DNA of 64,000 bases from Semisulcospira habei (taxonomy: Eukaryota; Mollusca; Gastropoda; Semisulcospiridae): NCBI GenBank assembly GCA_036245525.1, contig BTPG01000007.1:164313894-164377893 (forward strand). The letters are read 5' to 3'. The stretch's first letter is position 1. Each line of letters starts with the position of its first letter. Below are positions 55,771 through 64,000 of this stretch, piece by piece. Both the position numbers and the translations under genes were made by a program. The notes beneath the pieces are model-generated. The model had not been told where the DNA came from. It saw only the letters and a program-made list of their open reading frames with translations, and made no database searches.

Positions 55771-56780
55771 GCTACTCCGCCAGTACTTGTAGCTAATGAT
55801 ACTATCGGAGATGAAGAAAACACACTAGTGCAGCACGTCGCCACAGTAATTAGTGTACAGTGTGCATATGTCAGTTATGGCCGACATTAGCCCGAAGACC
55901 TGTCTCCATCTCCGTCTCACTCTAGCTTCTTGAGCCTAGATCCGAGCTTCAAGTCTCGTTCTTTCACGCTCTCGTTACCGCGAGACGAGCACGCGCTGGC
56001 TACACCCCGCGCCACCTAGTGACAGGTTCGCAAGCACAAGGGGAGCTAAGCATATTTGAAGCTTGTCGACAAATAGGGGGAGAATGCGAATTGAGAGCTC
56101 TGTTGAAATACAGTTGCGGTTTTTTTGGAATGCTGTGAGCCCAACAGGCTGAGCAGACTCGGACGTGGTTCTATGAATTCAGTCGCATAAAGAAGCCTAC
56201 AACCCTGCCTCGGTTGTATTGCCAAAAAAAAAAAAAAAAAAAAAAAAATGTGACCGATCAGTTCATCCTAACCATAAGCCTATCCTCAATTTCGGACACA
56301 TTACCAATACTGAAGGGAAAATGGAAAACATTTCAAAGGGGAAGAAATTTCCAACAAAGAAAGAATCACGCTTAGAAAAGACAAGTACAAGGGACGGAAA
56401 AGCAAAGAAAGAAAGAAAATAAGAAGTGATTTTTGTTTAATTTGGAGACAGAGAAAAAAAATCACCAAAATTTTGACCGGCAACAGGCATTAGGCTCTCC
56501 TGATCGCGTGCATGCTACAGGGGTTCATGAGAATATACACAGTTTGAAGGATTGTTTCAGAGGCAAAAAATGCATAGTTTTGTATCTAAAAAAGAAAAAA
56601 AGTTTCCACAAAATAGTGCACATTTTAATCTGCAATAGGTAGAGAGTCTCTTAACTTCCAGCATATGCGAAGGCCGTTACAATCCATCCCTATTGTAATT
56701 TGAAGGGTTTGTTTCTGAGGCCAAAAAGATCAGTTTTTTTTTTTTTAAAGAAAAAAAAAATTTCGCAAAATCACAAAATA
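55771..56780. other. No gene; poly(A) at 56222-56248 and a dispersed A-rich repeat
   Basis: AATCACGCTTAGAAAAGAC at about 56365 matches the dispersed repeat near 21255 and 43940. A family B fragment (GGGGTTCATGAGAATAT) is at 56519. Confidence 0.4.
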
Positions 56781-56794
56781 GTGCAGTTTTACTT

Positions 56795-56860
56795 ACAAGA
56801 GGCAAAGATTCTCATGAGCCCCTGCATATGCAGGGGCTCATGAGAATCTATGCTTCTTGC
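56795..56860. mobile_element. Family B hairpin
   Basis: The stem is perfect except for one base; apex GCATATGC. Confidence 0.85.
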
Positions 56861-57114
56861 TGATGGAATGGTCAACTGACTTATTCGAAATATGGGCTCG
56901 CGAGAATCTGTTACCCAAGCAGCCGCAAGAGGCTGGTCAACAGATTTATCCGAGGCTTGGCGACATTTCTGCATGTCTTCTGGCCTAAGAAGGGGATTTC
57001 CCCCCGTGCCATTTGGCCGAGGGTTAACATTTCAGAATGCGCTAAATGGTTTCAAAATCCAGGCAGCTGTTTCACCCCCATCGTCAACTGCCTGGAGACG
57101 GGGCAACTGTAAAA

Positions 57115-57155
57115 CAGTAAACCTCGCATATAACAAAACTCCAGAAAACACTTTT

Positions 57156-57203
<48 letters not shown>

Positions 57204-57260
57204 GGGGGGGGGGGGGGGTTTGTTGGTTATCATTATCCAAATTTTGCTGTAAAATAAAGT
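57115..57260. mobile_element. pogo-like end with poly(T)/poly(G) insert
   Basis: CAGTAAACCTCGCATATAAC resembles the 53416 terminal repeat. A 65-base T then G run follows, and the sequence ends TTTGCTGTA. Confidence 0.4.
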
Positions 57261-57285
57261 CATCTCCGTAGACAGAGTGCAATCA

Positions 57286-57350
57286 GATAGTTAGTTAGTT
57301 AGTTATTGGGGTTTAACGCCGAGCAGGCGACTAAGGCCACCTCACGGCGG
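57286..57350 (-). repeat. Dispersed 3'-tail motif, copy 2
   Basis: (TTAG)n then GGGGTTTAACGCCGAGCAGG CGACTAAGGCCACC; inverse of 875-934. Confidence 0.65.
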
Positions 57351-57380
57351 GAAGGGTAAAAGTCTGGCTAAAAAGTCCCA

Positions 57381-57497
57381 CAGGACGTTCGTACTAGTCG
57401 ACAGACTTTTAACCCTAACCCTAACCCTGACCCTGACCCTAACCCTAACCCTGACCCTAACCCTAACCAGGACGTTCGTACTAGTCTACAGACTTTT
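57381..57497. repeat. Interstitial telomeric array flanked by a 30-bp direct repeat
   Basis: 57411-57467 is about nine and a half AACCCT units, three of them changed to GACCCT. It sits between two copies of a 30-bp sequence (57381-57410 and 57468-57497, 29 of 30 alike) containing CAGGACGTTCGTACTAGTC. Confidence 0.9.
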
Positions 57498-57554
57498 TCC
57501 AAGCTCATCAGTAAAATATTCAGATTTATACAGTCTACAGAGACTCAAATCACG

Positions 57555-57774
57555 TTAACCCATTTAGCCCCGGGACCGTGCAGCAGGAGATGGATTGATC
57601 ATGATAATTCAAGGGTAGTGCCAGATGAGCTTGGCGCCTGAAGGCGCCAAGCTTATCTGGCACTACCCTTGAATTATCATGATCAATCCATCACCTACAA
57701 CTGGTAGGCCTACATAGTTGTTAGACAATGCCTGCAAAAGTTTGGAAATGCGGCTGTGGTGTTAAGAGAGTTAA
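57555..57774. mobile_element. Family A MITE, complete, TTTAGCCCC subtype
   Basis: TTAACCCATTTAGCCCC to GTTAAGAGAGTTAA; stem 57591-57690 is nearly perfect over 48 bp. Confidence 0.85.
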
Positions 57775-57782
57775 GCAAATTA

Positions 57783-58430
57783 GGATCTTTGAAAAAAGTG
57801 TTGTTATACGAAGTTTGCTATAAACGAAGTGATGAAGTATGGCCTCTATATACATGCACATACAATCCACTTCGCTGATGACAACGTATGCCTTAGTAAC
57901 TATTGTGGTCTAAGCATAAGGTCTGACAAACAAAAGTCTGATGCCCAACATTATTTTAGCCGTCCGGACAGAACTTTTTCTATGTGAATTAACCTCGCTT
58001 ACAATACGAGTAGCTACTTATGTTATTCTCCACCTTTGTTACTAGCGAAGTTTATTATTGTAGCTCAGGTGCTGTCCATTATTCTAGCTTGGCGCAGGGA
58101 GCTGTGCGTGATTAGAAACAAGAAGAGACTATGGCGCCAAGCTACCAAGGTCCGTTTCTCAATGGAGACTTGCGTATGGTGTTTAGAAGACACATTTGAA
58201 CCGTTCGCTCGGGGACAGGAAAATATTCGAATGATTTGTGTAAAGTGCTGGTTTGTGTAAAGTACTGGCGTTTCTAGTTGAAGTCAGGCATTAAGATTCT
58301 TGTTGGTGCAGGATAAAAGTGCTTGAGGTTTGGATTTCATGGGGAAAAGACAACACACTAAATCAAATAATATCTGTCATGAAAAGAAAATGATGCTGAA
58401 ACACAACTAAAGCGCACATCATTGTCGGAA
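57783..58430. other. No gene recognised
   Basis: A pogo-like fragment (GTTATACGAAGTTTGCTATA) lies at about 57803. The rest is unassigned. Confidence 0.35.
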
Positions 58431-58438
58431 CCTACTCG

Positions 58439-58485
58439 TTTATTTATTTATTTATTTGTTTATTATTATTTGTTTGTTTATGTAT

Positions 58486-58536
<51 letters not shown>

Positions 58537-58540
58537 TTTT
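58439..58540. repeat. (TTTA)n microsatellite
   Basis: About 20 TTTA units with some TTTG. Confidence 0.95.
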
Positions 58541-59038
58541 GCCCCCGAATTAGTGTAACGTTTTATCTGCGTGTACTGCACGGCGCTTAAGTGACACAGT
58601 AACAGCGACAACTTAACATTTTTGACAACCAGTAAATTATAGTTTGATTTAACGAAAACAAGATTTTATTGCCGTGGTTGCTTTTGTTTCTGTTGTTGTT
58701 TACATTGTTGCTGTTACTGTTGACGATTAGAATGAAAACAATAAAAGTATTATTCGCATCATGATATTTATTTTATTTTTCTCGTACTGTAAATTTTCTT
58801 GTATTTTCTAGTAGAGATTATATGATATTGTTTTTTTTTCTGTTGTTGTTGCTGCTGTTGTTGCTGTCATCAGTTGTTGTTATTTTTGTTGTTATAGTTG
58901 TGACTGAAGCTTTGTTGTTGCTGTTGCTTATTATGAAGAAGACGATACTAATGATGAAAATAACGACGCCATTGCTATCAATAACGATGGCAATTACTGT
59001 TCCACGAGGACAATAACGAGACAGCAGCAATAACAAAC

Positions 59039-59238
59039 ATGAGAAGAACGACGATGATGATGGAATCAGTTACGATAACATTGATAATGATGCTGATTTC
59101 AGTGGATCTGGGCGTCAGTCAGGCGTGCAACATGACGCATGCAGCAGAGTGCGTCAAGCTGATGGAGAAAGCAGTGGGACGCGTCATTGAAAGTGCGTCA
59201 GGCGTCACGAAAAAGGAGACGCTGCAGAAATTATGTCT
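59039..59238 (+). CDS. Secreted cysteine-rich protein, exon 1
   Basis: The ATG at 59039 (AACAAACATGAG context) opens a basic start and hydrophobic core (VTITLIMMLISVDLGVSQA), read as a signal peptide cut before C-N-M-T. An internal MMM could also start it. The mature part begins C-x7-C-x27-C and ends TLQKLC, with an N-glycosylation site NMT. The donor CT|GTGAGT (59239) is in phase 2 with exon 2. I do not recognise the family. Paired cysteines spaced along probable helices recall secreted hemolymph or nematode DUF19-like proteins, but this is only an analogy. Confidence 0.75.
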
Positions 59239-59252
59239 GTGAGTACGTTAAT

Positions 59253-59310
59253 GTCTGTGACTTTGGACCTTACGGCTTACTGCGTTCTGGTCTAATCGCA
59301 GATCAGTTGA
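59253..59310. mobile_element. Family C, left arm only
   Basis: TCTGTGACTTTGGACCTTAC GGC, then degraded. It starts 14 bp into intron 1 of the cysteine-rich gene. Confidence 0.6.
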
Positions 59311-59312
59311 AA

Positions 59313-59406
59313 TTAACCCTTCGGCTGTCGGTAGCGAGCTTTTGTCGCGATGATTCCTGTAGGAATCATCGCGATAAAAACTCGCTACCGACACCCAAAG
59401 GGTTAA
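59313..59406. mobile_element. Family D MITE, complete, in intron 1
   Basis: TTAACCCTTCGGCTGTCGG to CCGACACCCAAAGGGTTAA, 94 bp. Both arms contain the same variant, GCGAG, next to the stem. Confidence 0.9.
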
Positions 59407-59467
59407 TTCCACCAAATAAATTCCACTCTTCAGAACCCGTCTCATCTCTCTTTCACTCCTAGTACAA

Positions 59468-59911
59468 TACAGCCTGTCTTGAGCGACCACCCGTTTGAGA
59501 GATCACCTGTCATCAAAGACCACCATTTAGGTGGCTGTAGCCACTAACCATAACCCTGGCTGCGGCCACCTAAATGATGGTCTTTAATGACAGGTGACAC
59601 CTTTTCCCTCTTCCAGACTTCTCTTAACTCATTCTACCCCAGACACACCACAGCAAGATGAGGATCGACAATGATAGTTCAAGGATGATGCCAGAATAGC
59701 TTGGCGCCTATGGGCGCCAAGCTATTCTGGCATCACCCTTGAACTATCATGGTCGATCTGTGTCCTGCACTGCAATGCAGTCTTCAGAGGACCACGGCAA
59801 AATTTGGGGATTTCGGTCTTGGGATAGAATGAGTTAAGAAGGCGCCTGTCTTTTAAGACCAATTCATTTTTCCTTGTAAAACGTTGGTTACTCCAAACGG
59901 GCTCCACTGTA
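59468..59911. mobile_element. Family F pogo-like MITE containing a family A MITE
   Basis: TA-bounded. CAGCCTGTCTTGAGCGACC at the left; the right end (reverse) is CAGTGGAGCCCGTTTGGAG. The hairpin ACCATTTAGGTGGCTGTAGC pairs with its complement around CACTAACCATAACCCTGG. The family A element sits in its right half. Confidence 0.7.
59624..59837. mobile_element. Family A MITE, complete, nested in family F
   Basis: TTAACTCATTCTACCCC to GGGATAGAATGAGTTAA; stem 59663-59757. Confidence 0.9.
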
Positions 59912-60388
59912 TATCCTACATAATGAATGTTTGCCGCTGGTGTTCATGTGGATCTAAGCTTTGAACACGTGTGCGTCGGACGCCCGAAGTTCTAGCTTCG
60001 ACGTTGAAAATCTAAGACAGATTTCAGAAACACAGTCTGCGACCAGCAGCGGGCATGGTATTAAAACTGGAGATCAAACAGAAATAGAAATGTTACGAAA
60101 AAGTGCACTGAAAAGTGACATGGAAAAGCGCAGTCACAAAACTAATGTAGATCGAAATCCATCGCAAACTGTGACTGCAATTATGATCATATTTTGCCAG
60201 TAAATTCGATTAATCCCTTAAATGCCGGGGCATGAAAACTGAATTGAATTGAATTGAAAATGTATTTTCTAAAGATGAAGACAGTAGGCAATCGCAAGTC
60301 GTTTTACATGTCTGTCCATAATAACATTTTAAATAAATATAACGGCACAAAAGGTAACGAGACAAATAAAATAAAATAAAAAGAAGAG

Positions 60389-60497
<109 letters not shown>

Positions 60498-60499
60498 TT

Positions 60500-60502
<3 letters not shown>

Positions 60503-60582
<80 letters not shown>
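60503..60582. repeat. (CA)n microsatellite
   Basis: About 40 CA units, nine bases from the AAT array. Confidence 0.95.
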
Positions 60583-60584
<2 letters not shown>

Positions 60585-60796
60585 CAGATGTAAAGCAGCA
60601 GAAGGGTAACGCATGGTGCCTGTTACTCAAATGATGTTTTACAATCACACACGCACCCACACACACACGCACACATACCCACGCGTGTGCATACATTAGA
60701 TTCAAATAAACTTAAAAGTGATCATAGATTATATGAAAGAATATTAACTGCAAGATTTCAACTACAAACTGAAAGAGAACGGACGCTGCGCTGCTG

Positions 60797-60988
60797 CTAG
60801 AGACATGAATCCTCCATGAGCCCGCGCGATTGCGGGCGCTCATGAGGACTGATGTCGCTTGTTAGTCCTACGTTCTCCCTGCCTATTTTTGGTCCCAGTC
60901 AGCAATCCGTTTCTTCACGCGAGTGTTGATCAGCGTGCAATAGTTTCAGACGCGAAATTGGCGATCACTCAGACAGCGAAGGGGTTAA
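60797..60988. mobile_element. Family B MITE, right part
   Basis: Hairpin 60797-60861, right end CAGCGAAGGGGTTAA. The left end is unclear, possibly displaced by the microsatellites. Confidence 0.7.
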
Positions 60989-61007
60989 TAGAAGAGTGCT
61001 CACGCTT

Positions 61008-61077
61008 GTGTGCTGGTCTGTGATTTTGGACCTTACGGCCTACGGCCGTAAGGTCCAAAATCACAGACCAGCACACA
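61008..61077. mobile_element. Family C hairpin, best copy
   Basis: A 33-bp perfect stem from TGTGTGCTGGTCTGTG, loop TA. It lies 20 bp after the family B element. Confidence 0.9.
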
Positions 61078-61079
61078 TT

Positions 61080-61550
61080 TAGAGGGTGATCGTGTCACGG
61101 CGACCTGATCAACGTCAGCACTAACCGGAACAACTATTTGCCGCAAAAACACCGTCACCAGAACACGCGCGCTCGCCGCTGTTAGTTGGACAAACCGGGG
61201 CAACGAAAATGCATCTTTGCCAATCTCGGAAGTCGTGTCCATTGAGAAAATATTCTCAGTCGCTCTTTACTTTTTCTGTCTGTTTGTCGCTTCGTCCGTC
61301 TGTCAATATAGTAGGCATACAGATTGACACCCAACTGTAAATTATCACTTGAAAGTTGAATTTTTTTCCCCCAGTTTGTTTTAAAGAAATGTGGTTCTCG
61401 TAAAAAAAATAAAATTGTACAGCTACGTGTAGGCTACAGTCTGTTTGCCTACAGACGGACAGGCAGACAAACATCTGCAGAACAACACTTGATGTGAAGG
61501 GGCGGACCATAACACGCCTAGGGAGGGTGTCACCACTTCATTTACAACTT
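61080..61550. other. Intron 1 sequence, nothing recognised
   Basis: Includes a short inverted pair around 61430-61475 (CTACAGTCTGTTTGCC/ACAGACGGACAGGC). Confidence 0.4.
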
Positions 61551-61556
61551 TTATTA

Positions 61557-61770
61557 TTAACCCATTCAGCCCTGACGCACTACAGCAGGAGATGGGTCGA
61601 CCAAGATAATTCAAGGGCAGTGACAGGTTAGCTTGGCGCCTGTCGGCGCCAAGCTAATCTGGCACTGCCCTTGAATTATCATGGTCGATCCATCTCCTGC
61701 AACTGGTGCATAGTCATTAGATGACGCCTCCTAAATTTGGGAAATACGGCCGTCGGGCTGAATGAGTCAA
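61557..61770. mobile_element. Family A MITE, complete, in intron 1
   Basis: TTAACCCATTCAGCCCTGA to CGTCGGGCTGAATGAGTCAA, 214 bp; stem 61595-61689. Confidence 0.9.
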
Positions 61771-61929
61771 TCGAAATATCAAACGATGGGGTTGGTTTAG
61801 TATAGTCGGGTTGGGGTGGGGGTCTCCGGAATCCCCGCCTCTCCTACCCCCCCCCCCTCCCCCCCCCTGCACTCACCGCCCCGAATCCGCACCTAAAATA
61901 CATGTCTTCGTTTATTTATTTTTTTTCAG

Positions 61930-62072
61930 TGATGTAATAAAAGGCAACAATCTTACCCAGTGCTACATCGAGGCTACTGGAGGCTGCGAGCCCCAGAGCG
62001 CTGAAAGTCCCACCTCCACGATGGCGGACTGGGAACGCGTCATGCAAGACTTGTACCAAATGTGCGACGGAG
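61930..62072 (+). CDS. Secreted cysteine-rich protein, exon 2
   Basis: The acceptor TTTTTTCAG is preceded by a T run. The first base completes a Leu codon begun in exon 1. It encodes DVIKGNNLTQC-x7-C-x25-C, so it repeats the C-x7-C-x25-27-C unit of exon 1 with an NLT glycosylation site. The donor GGAG|GTCAGT gives phase 1. Confidence 0.75.
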
Positions 62073-62086
62073 GTCAGTTAGTTGGT

Positions 62087-62125
62087 CATTCATTCATTCA
62101 TTCATTCATTCATTCATTCATTCAT
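62087..62125. repeat. (ATTC)n microsatellite
   Basis: About nine ATTC units just inside intron 2. Confidence 0.95.
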
Positions 62126-62166
62126 TTGGTCTGTCACGTTAACGGCTAATGAGCTAGCAAACATAA

Positions 62167-62258
62167 TTAACCCTTTGCGTGTCGGTAGCAGTTATTGTCG
62201 TGACGATTCCTGCTGGAATCATCGCGACAAAAACCGGTACCGACACGCGAAGGGTTAA
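62167..62258. mobile_element. Family D MITE, complete, in intron 2
   Basis: TTAACCCTTTGCGTGTCGG to CGACACGCGAAGGGTTAA, 92 bp, several stem mismatches. Confidence 0.9.
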
Positions 62259-62640
62259 TAAGGCTGTTTAGCGTGGCCCGGGACAGAACGTTTTCTGACA
62301 AAATTTTCCTCGCAAAAGTGTCCCTCAAGAAGTGCTCAACGTAGGAAGGGAGAGAAGACTTTTTAAAAGACTAGTACCGTTTCTTCGCTAAAAAATGAAT
62401 TATGTCCCTTATACTGAAATGAGCACAAGCATGTAGCAGCATCTCTCATTAAAATTTAGTGTACGATTTGTCCTCCCCCCCCCCCACCCCCACCCCCACA
62501 CACACACCCACTCACCCAACCACTCTCTCCCGTCCACCCCCCCCCCCCCCAACCTGCACTTTCTTTTGGGTGGTGTTAAATTTGGATCTTTTTGTGTGAT
62601 TCATGTATACCGGAACAGAACTGGAAAATACTATAAAAAA

Positions 62641-63732
62641 AACTAGACCTAAAGGGTTGACTGCCAGTGCTTGTTACTAATTTAGAAAAAACTACCAAGT
62701 GAGTACGATAAAGCACTGTCAAGGGAGAGAAGTGTGCATGATAGACCAATGATCATAGATCTACTTTGGTCCAAGCACACACACTCAAAAAAAAAAAGAT
62801 AGGAAAGAGGGGGCGCTAAGAGACTGAAAGCAATGCATATGGAAAAAGGGGGCCGTATCACATATCCACTGTTCCAGCCCCTAGGTGCATGGAAATTTAT
62901 AGGTCCCCCAAGTGGGGGTCCAGATATTGAGCCGGTGTGGCGACCTCTTCAGCACACCATCGGGAATACTGGAGGAAGAGAAGGAATTTCTGCTTACCTG
63001 CAAAGAAGACGACATTTTACTGTGGTTCCTGCAGGGGCATACATTCGATGCCTCCACCTAGAGCTAAATTTCCATGCACCCTAAGAGAGAACCTACTAAA
63101 AAGGGGGAAGGGGTTGCAGTCGAAATTGTAGTAAAAAACTAGACCGAAAGGGTTGACTGCCAGTGCTTGTAATTTAGAAAAAAAAAACTACCAAGTGAGT
63201 ACGAAAAAGCACTGTCAAGGGAGAGAAGTGTGCATGATAGACCAATGATCAAAGATCTACTTTGGTCCAAGCACACACACAAAAAAAAAAAAAAGACAGG
63301 AAAGAGGGGGCGCTAAGAGACTGAAAGCAATGCATATGGAAGAAGGGGGGCGTATCACATATCCACTGTTCCAACCCCTAGGTGCATGGAAATTTAAATC
63401 TAGGTCCCCCAAGTGGGGGTCCAGATATTGAGCCGGTGTGGACAGCTGTTTCGGTCTTGGCGACCTCTTCAGCACACCATCGGGAATACTGGAGGAAGAG
63501 AAGGAATTTCTGCTTTCCTGCAAAGAAGACGACATTTTACTGTGGTTCCTGCAGGGGCATACATTCCATGCCTCCACCTAGAGCTAAATTTCCATGCACC
63601 CTAAGAGAGAACCTACTAAAAAGGGGGAAGGGGTTGCAGTCGAAATTGTAGTAAAAAACTAGACCTTTCGGGTTGACTGCCAGTGCTTGTAATTTAGAAA
63701 AAATCTACCAAGTGAGTACGAAAAAGCACTAT
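62641..63732 (+). repeat. Tandem array of ~500-bp units in intron 2
   Basis: Units start AACTAGACC at 62641, 63137 and 63657. Unit 1 is 496 bp, unit 2 is 520 bp (two short extra segments, including GACAGCTGTTTCGGTC) and unit 3 is cut off after 76 bp. Each full unit contains inverted GGTGCATGGAAATTTA and TAAATTTCCATGCACC about 180 bp apart and a GATCTACTTTGGTCC motif. Repetitive frames here are not genes. Confidence 0.9.
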
Positions 63733-63773
63733 GCATGCTGCATCTTTCAACCCTAGTTTCAGCTATGGACTGT

Positions 63774-63814
63774 ACCTTAGTCGCCTGCTCGGCGTTAAAC
63801 CCAAATAACTAAAT
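63774..63814 (+). repeat. Dispersed 3'-tail motif, copy 3
   Basis: CGCCTGCTCGGCGTTAAACC then CAAATAACTAAATG. Confidence 0.65.
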
Positions 63815-63901
63815 GTATTTGATTCGTTTGTTCGTTTATTTTTTTTTTATTGCTAGTTTGTTTGTTTTTCTGGATATAATAAGATTTCCTCTCTTTTCCA
63901 G

Positions 63902-64000
63902 CCTGTCCGAATTTCTTGGAGCGAACCATCAACATTACACAATGCACAAGTCTGATACGTTTCGACGAACTGTATGACAACTCGTACCTGTCATTCTGCA
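63902..64000 (+). CDS. Secreted cysteine-rich protein, exon 3 (continues past the window)
   Basis: The acceptor CTCTTTTCCAG. The first two bases complete an Ala codon (G|CC). It encodes CPNFLERTINITQC-x17-C with an NIT glycosylation site and is open to the window edge. All three exons join without a stop: 146 residues so far. Confidence 0.7.

Noticed and set aside
62833..63651. Repeated 63-89-residue open frames
   Set aside because: They occur once per unit of the tandem array in several frames at once, with no signal or domain.

Overview
This window is nuclear DNA from an animal. It contains spliced genes with GT-AG introns, tRNA-derived SINEs, non-LTR retrotransposon fragments, TTAGGG-type telomeric repeats and very long dinucleotide microsatellites. 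The gene families present (LHFPL tetraspan, THAP zinc finger, P2X7-like ballast domain) and the style of repeats fit a mollusc, probably a gastropod. That assignment is inference, because no species marker is present.

Most of the sequence is repeats. The dominant component is short non-autonomous DNA transposons whose centre is a long, near-perfect palindrome. I separate them by their hairpin core. Family A has the core AGCTTGGCGCC/GGCGCCAAGCT and is about 210-220 bp, bounded by TTAA. Family B has the core CTCATGAGCCCC/GGGGCTCATGAG and is about 205-225 bp, also TTAA-bounded. Family C has the core GGTCTGTGATTTTGGACC. Family D has the core CGCGATGATTCC/GGAATCATCGCG and is about 92 bp, TTAA-bounded, with CCCTTTGCG ends. 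Family E has GGGCCGA cores and CCCAGT..GCAAAGG ends. Family F has the core AGACCATCATTTAGGTGG inside a TA-bounded pogo/Tigger-like MITE. The TTAA target sites and CCC-type ends of A, B and D point to the piggyBac superfamily. Elements are nested in one another, up to three deep.

Genes, in order. (1) 14248-15595, minus strand: first coding exon of an LHFPL-family tetraspan membrane protein with a long, low-complexity N-terminal extension. Part of that extension is derived from a foldback repeat. (2) 42945 onward, plus strand: a weakly supported secreted-protein gene beginning with a signal peptide exon. (3) 47476-48033, plus strand: a THAP zinc-finger gene. (4) 49638-51615, minus strand: a three-exon P2X7-like C-terminal-domain gene with one in-frame stop, convergent with the THAP gene. 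The 5' ends of genes 3 and 4 share a 24-bp mirror-image motif, so the pair may be the remains of one 4.2-kb mobile element. (5) 59039 to the window end, plus strand: a secreted cysteine-rich protein whose three visible exons join in perfect phase. The first two exons each hold one unit of the same cysteine pattern. Its introns hold MITEs and a tandem array of about 500 bp units. I do not recognise its family.

Layout: 1-14 kb is repeats, including a 5'-truncated LINE inside a family B hairpin at 5.2-5.8 kb. 14-16 kb is the LHFPL exon and its upstream flank. 16-42 kb is repeats and microsatellites, with an AT-rich block at 34.4-35.2 kb. 42-44 kb is the putative secreted gene and a second LINE fragment. 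47-52 kb is the THAP/P2X7-like pair. 52-58 kb is repeats, with an interstitial telomeric array at 57.4 kb. 58.8-64 kb is the cysteine-rich gene.
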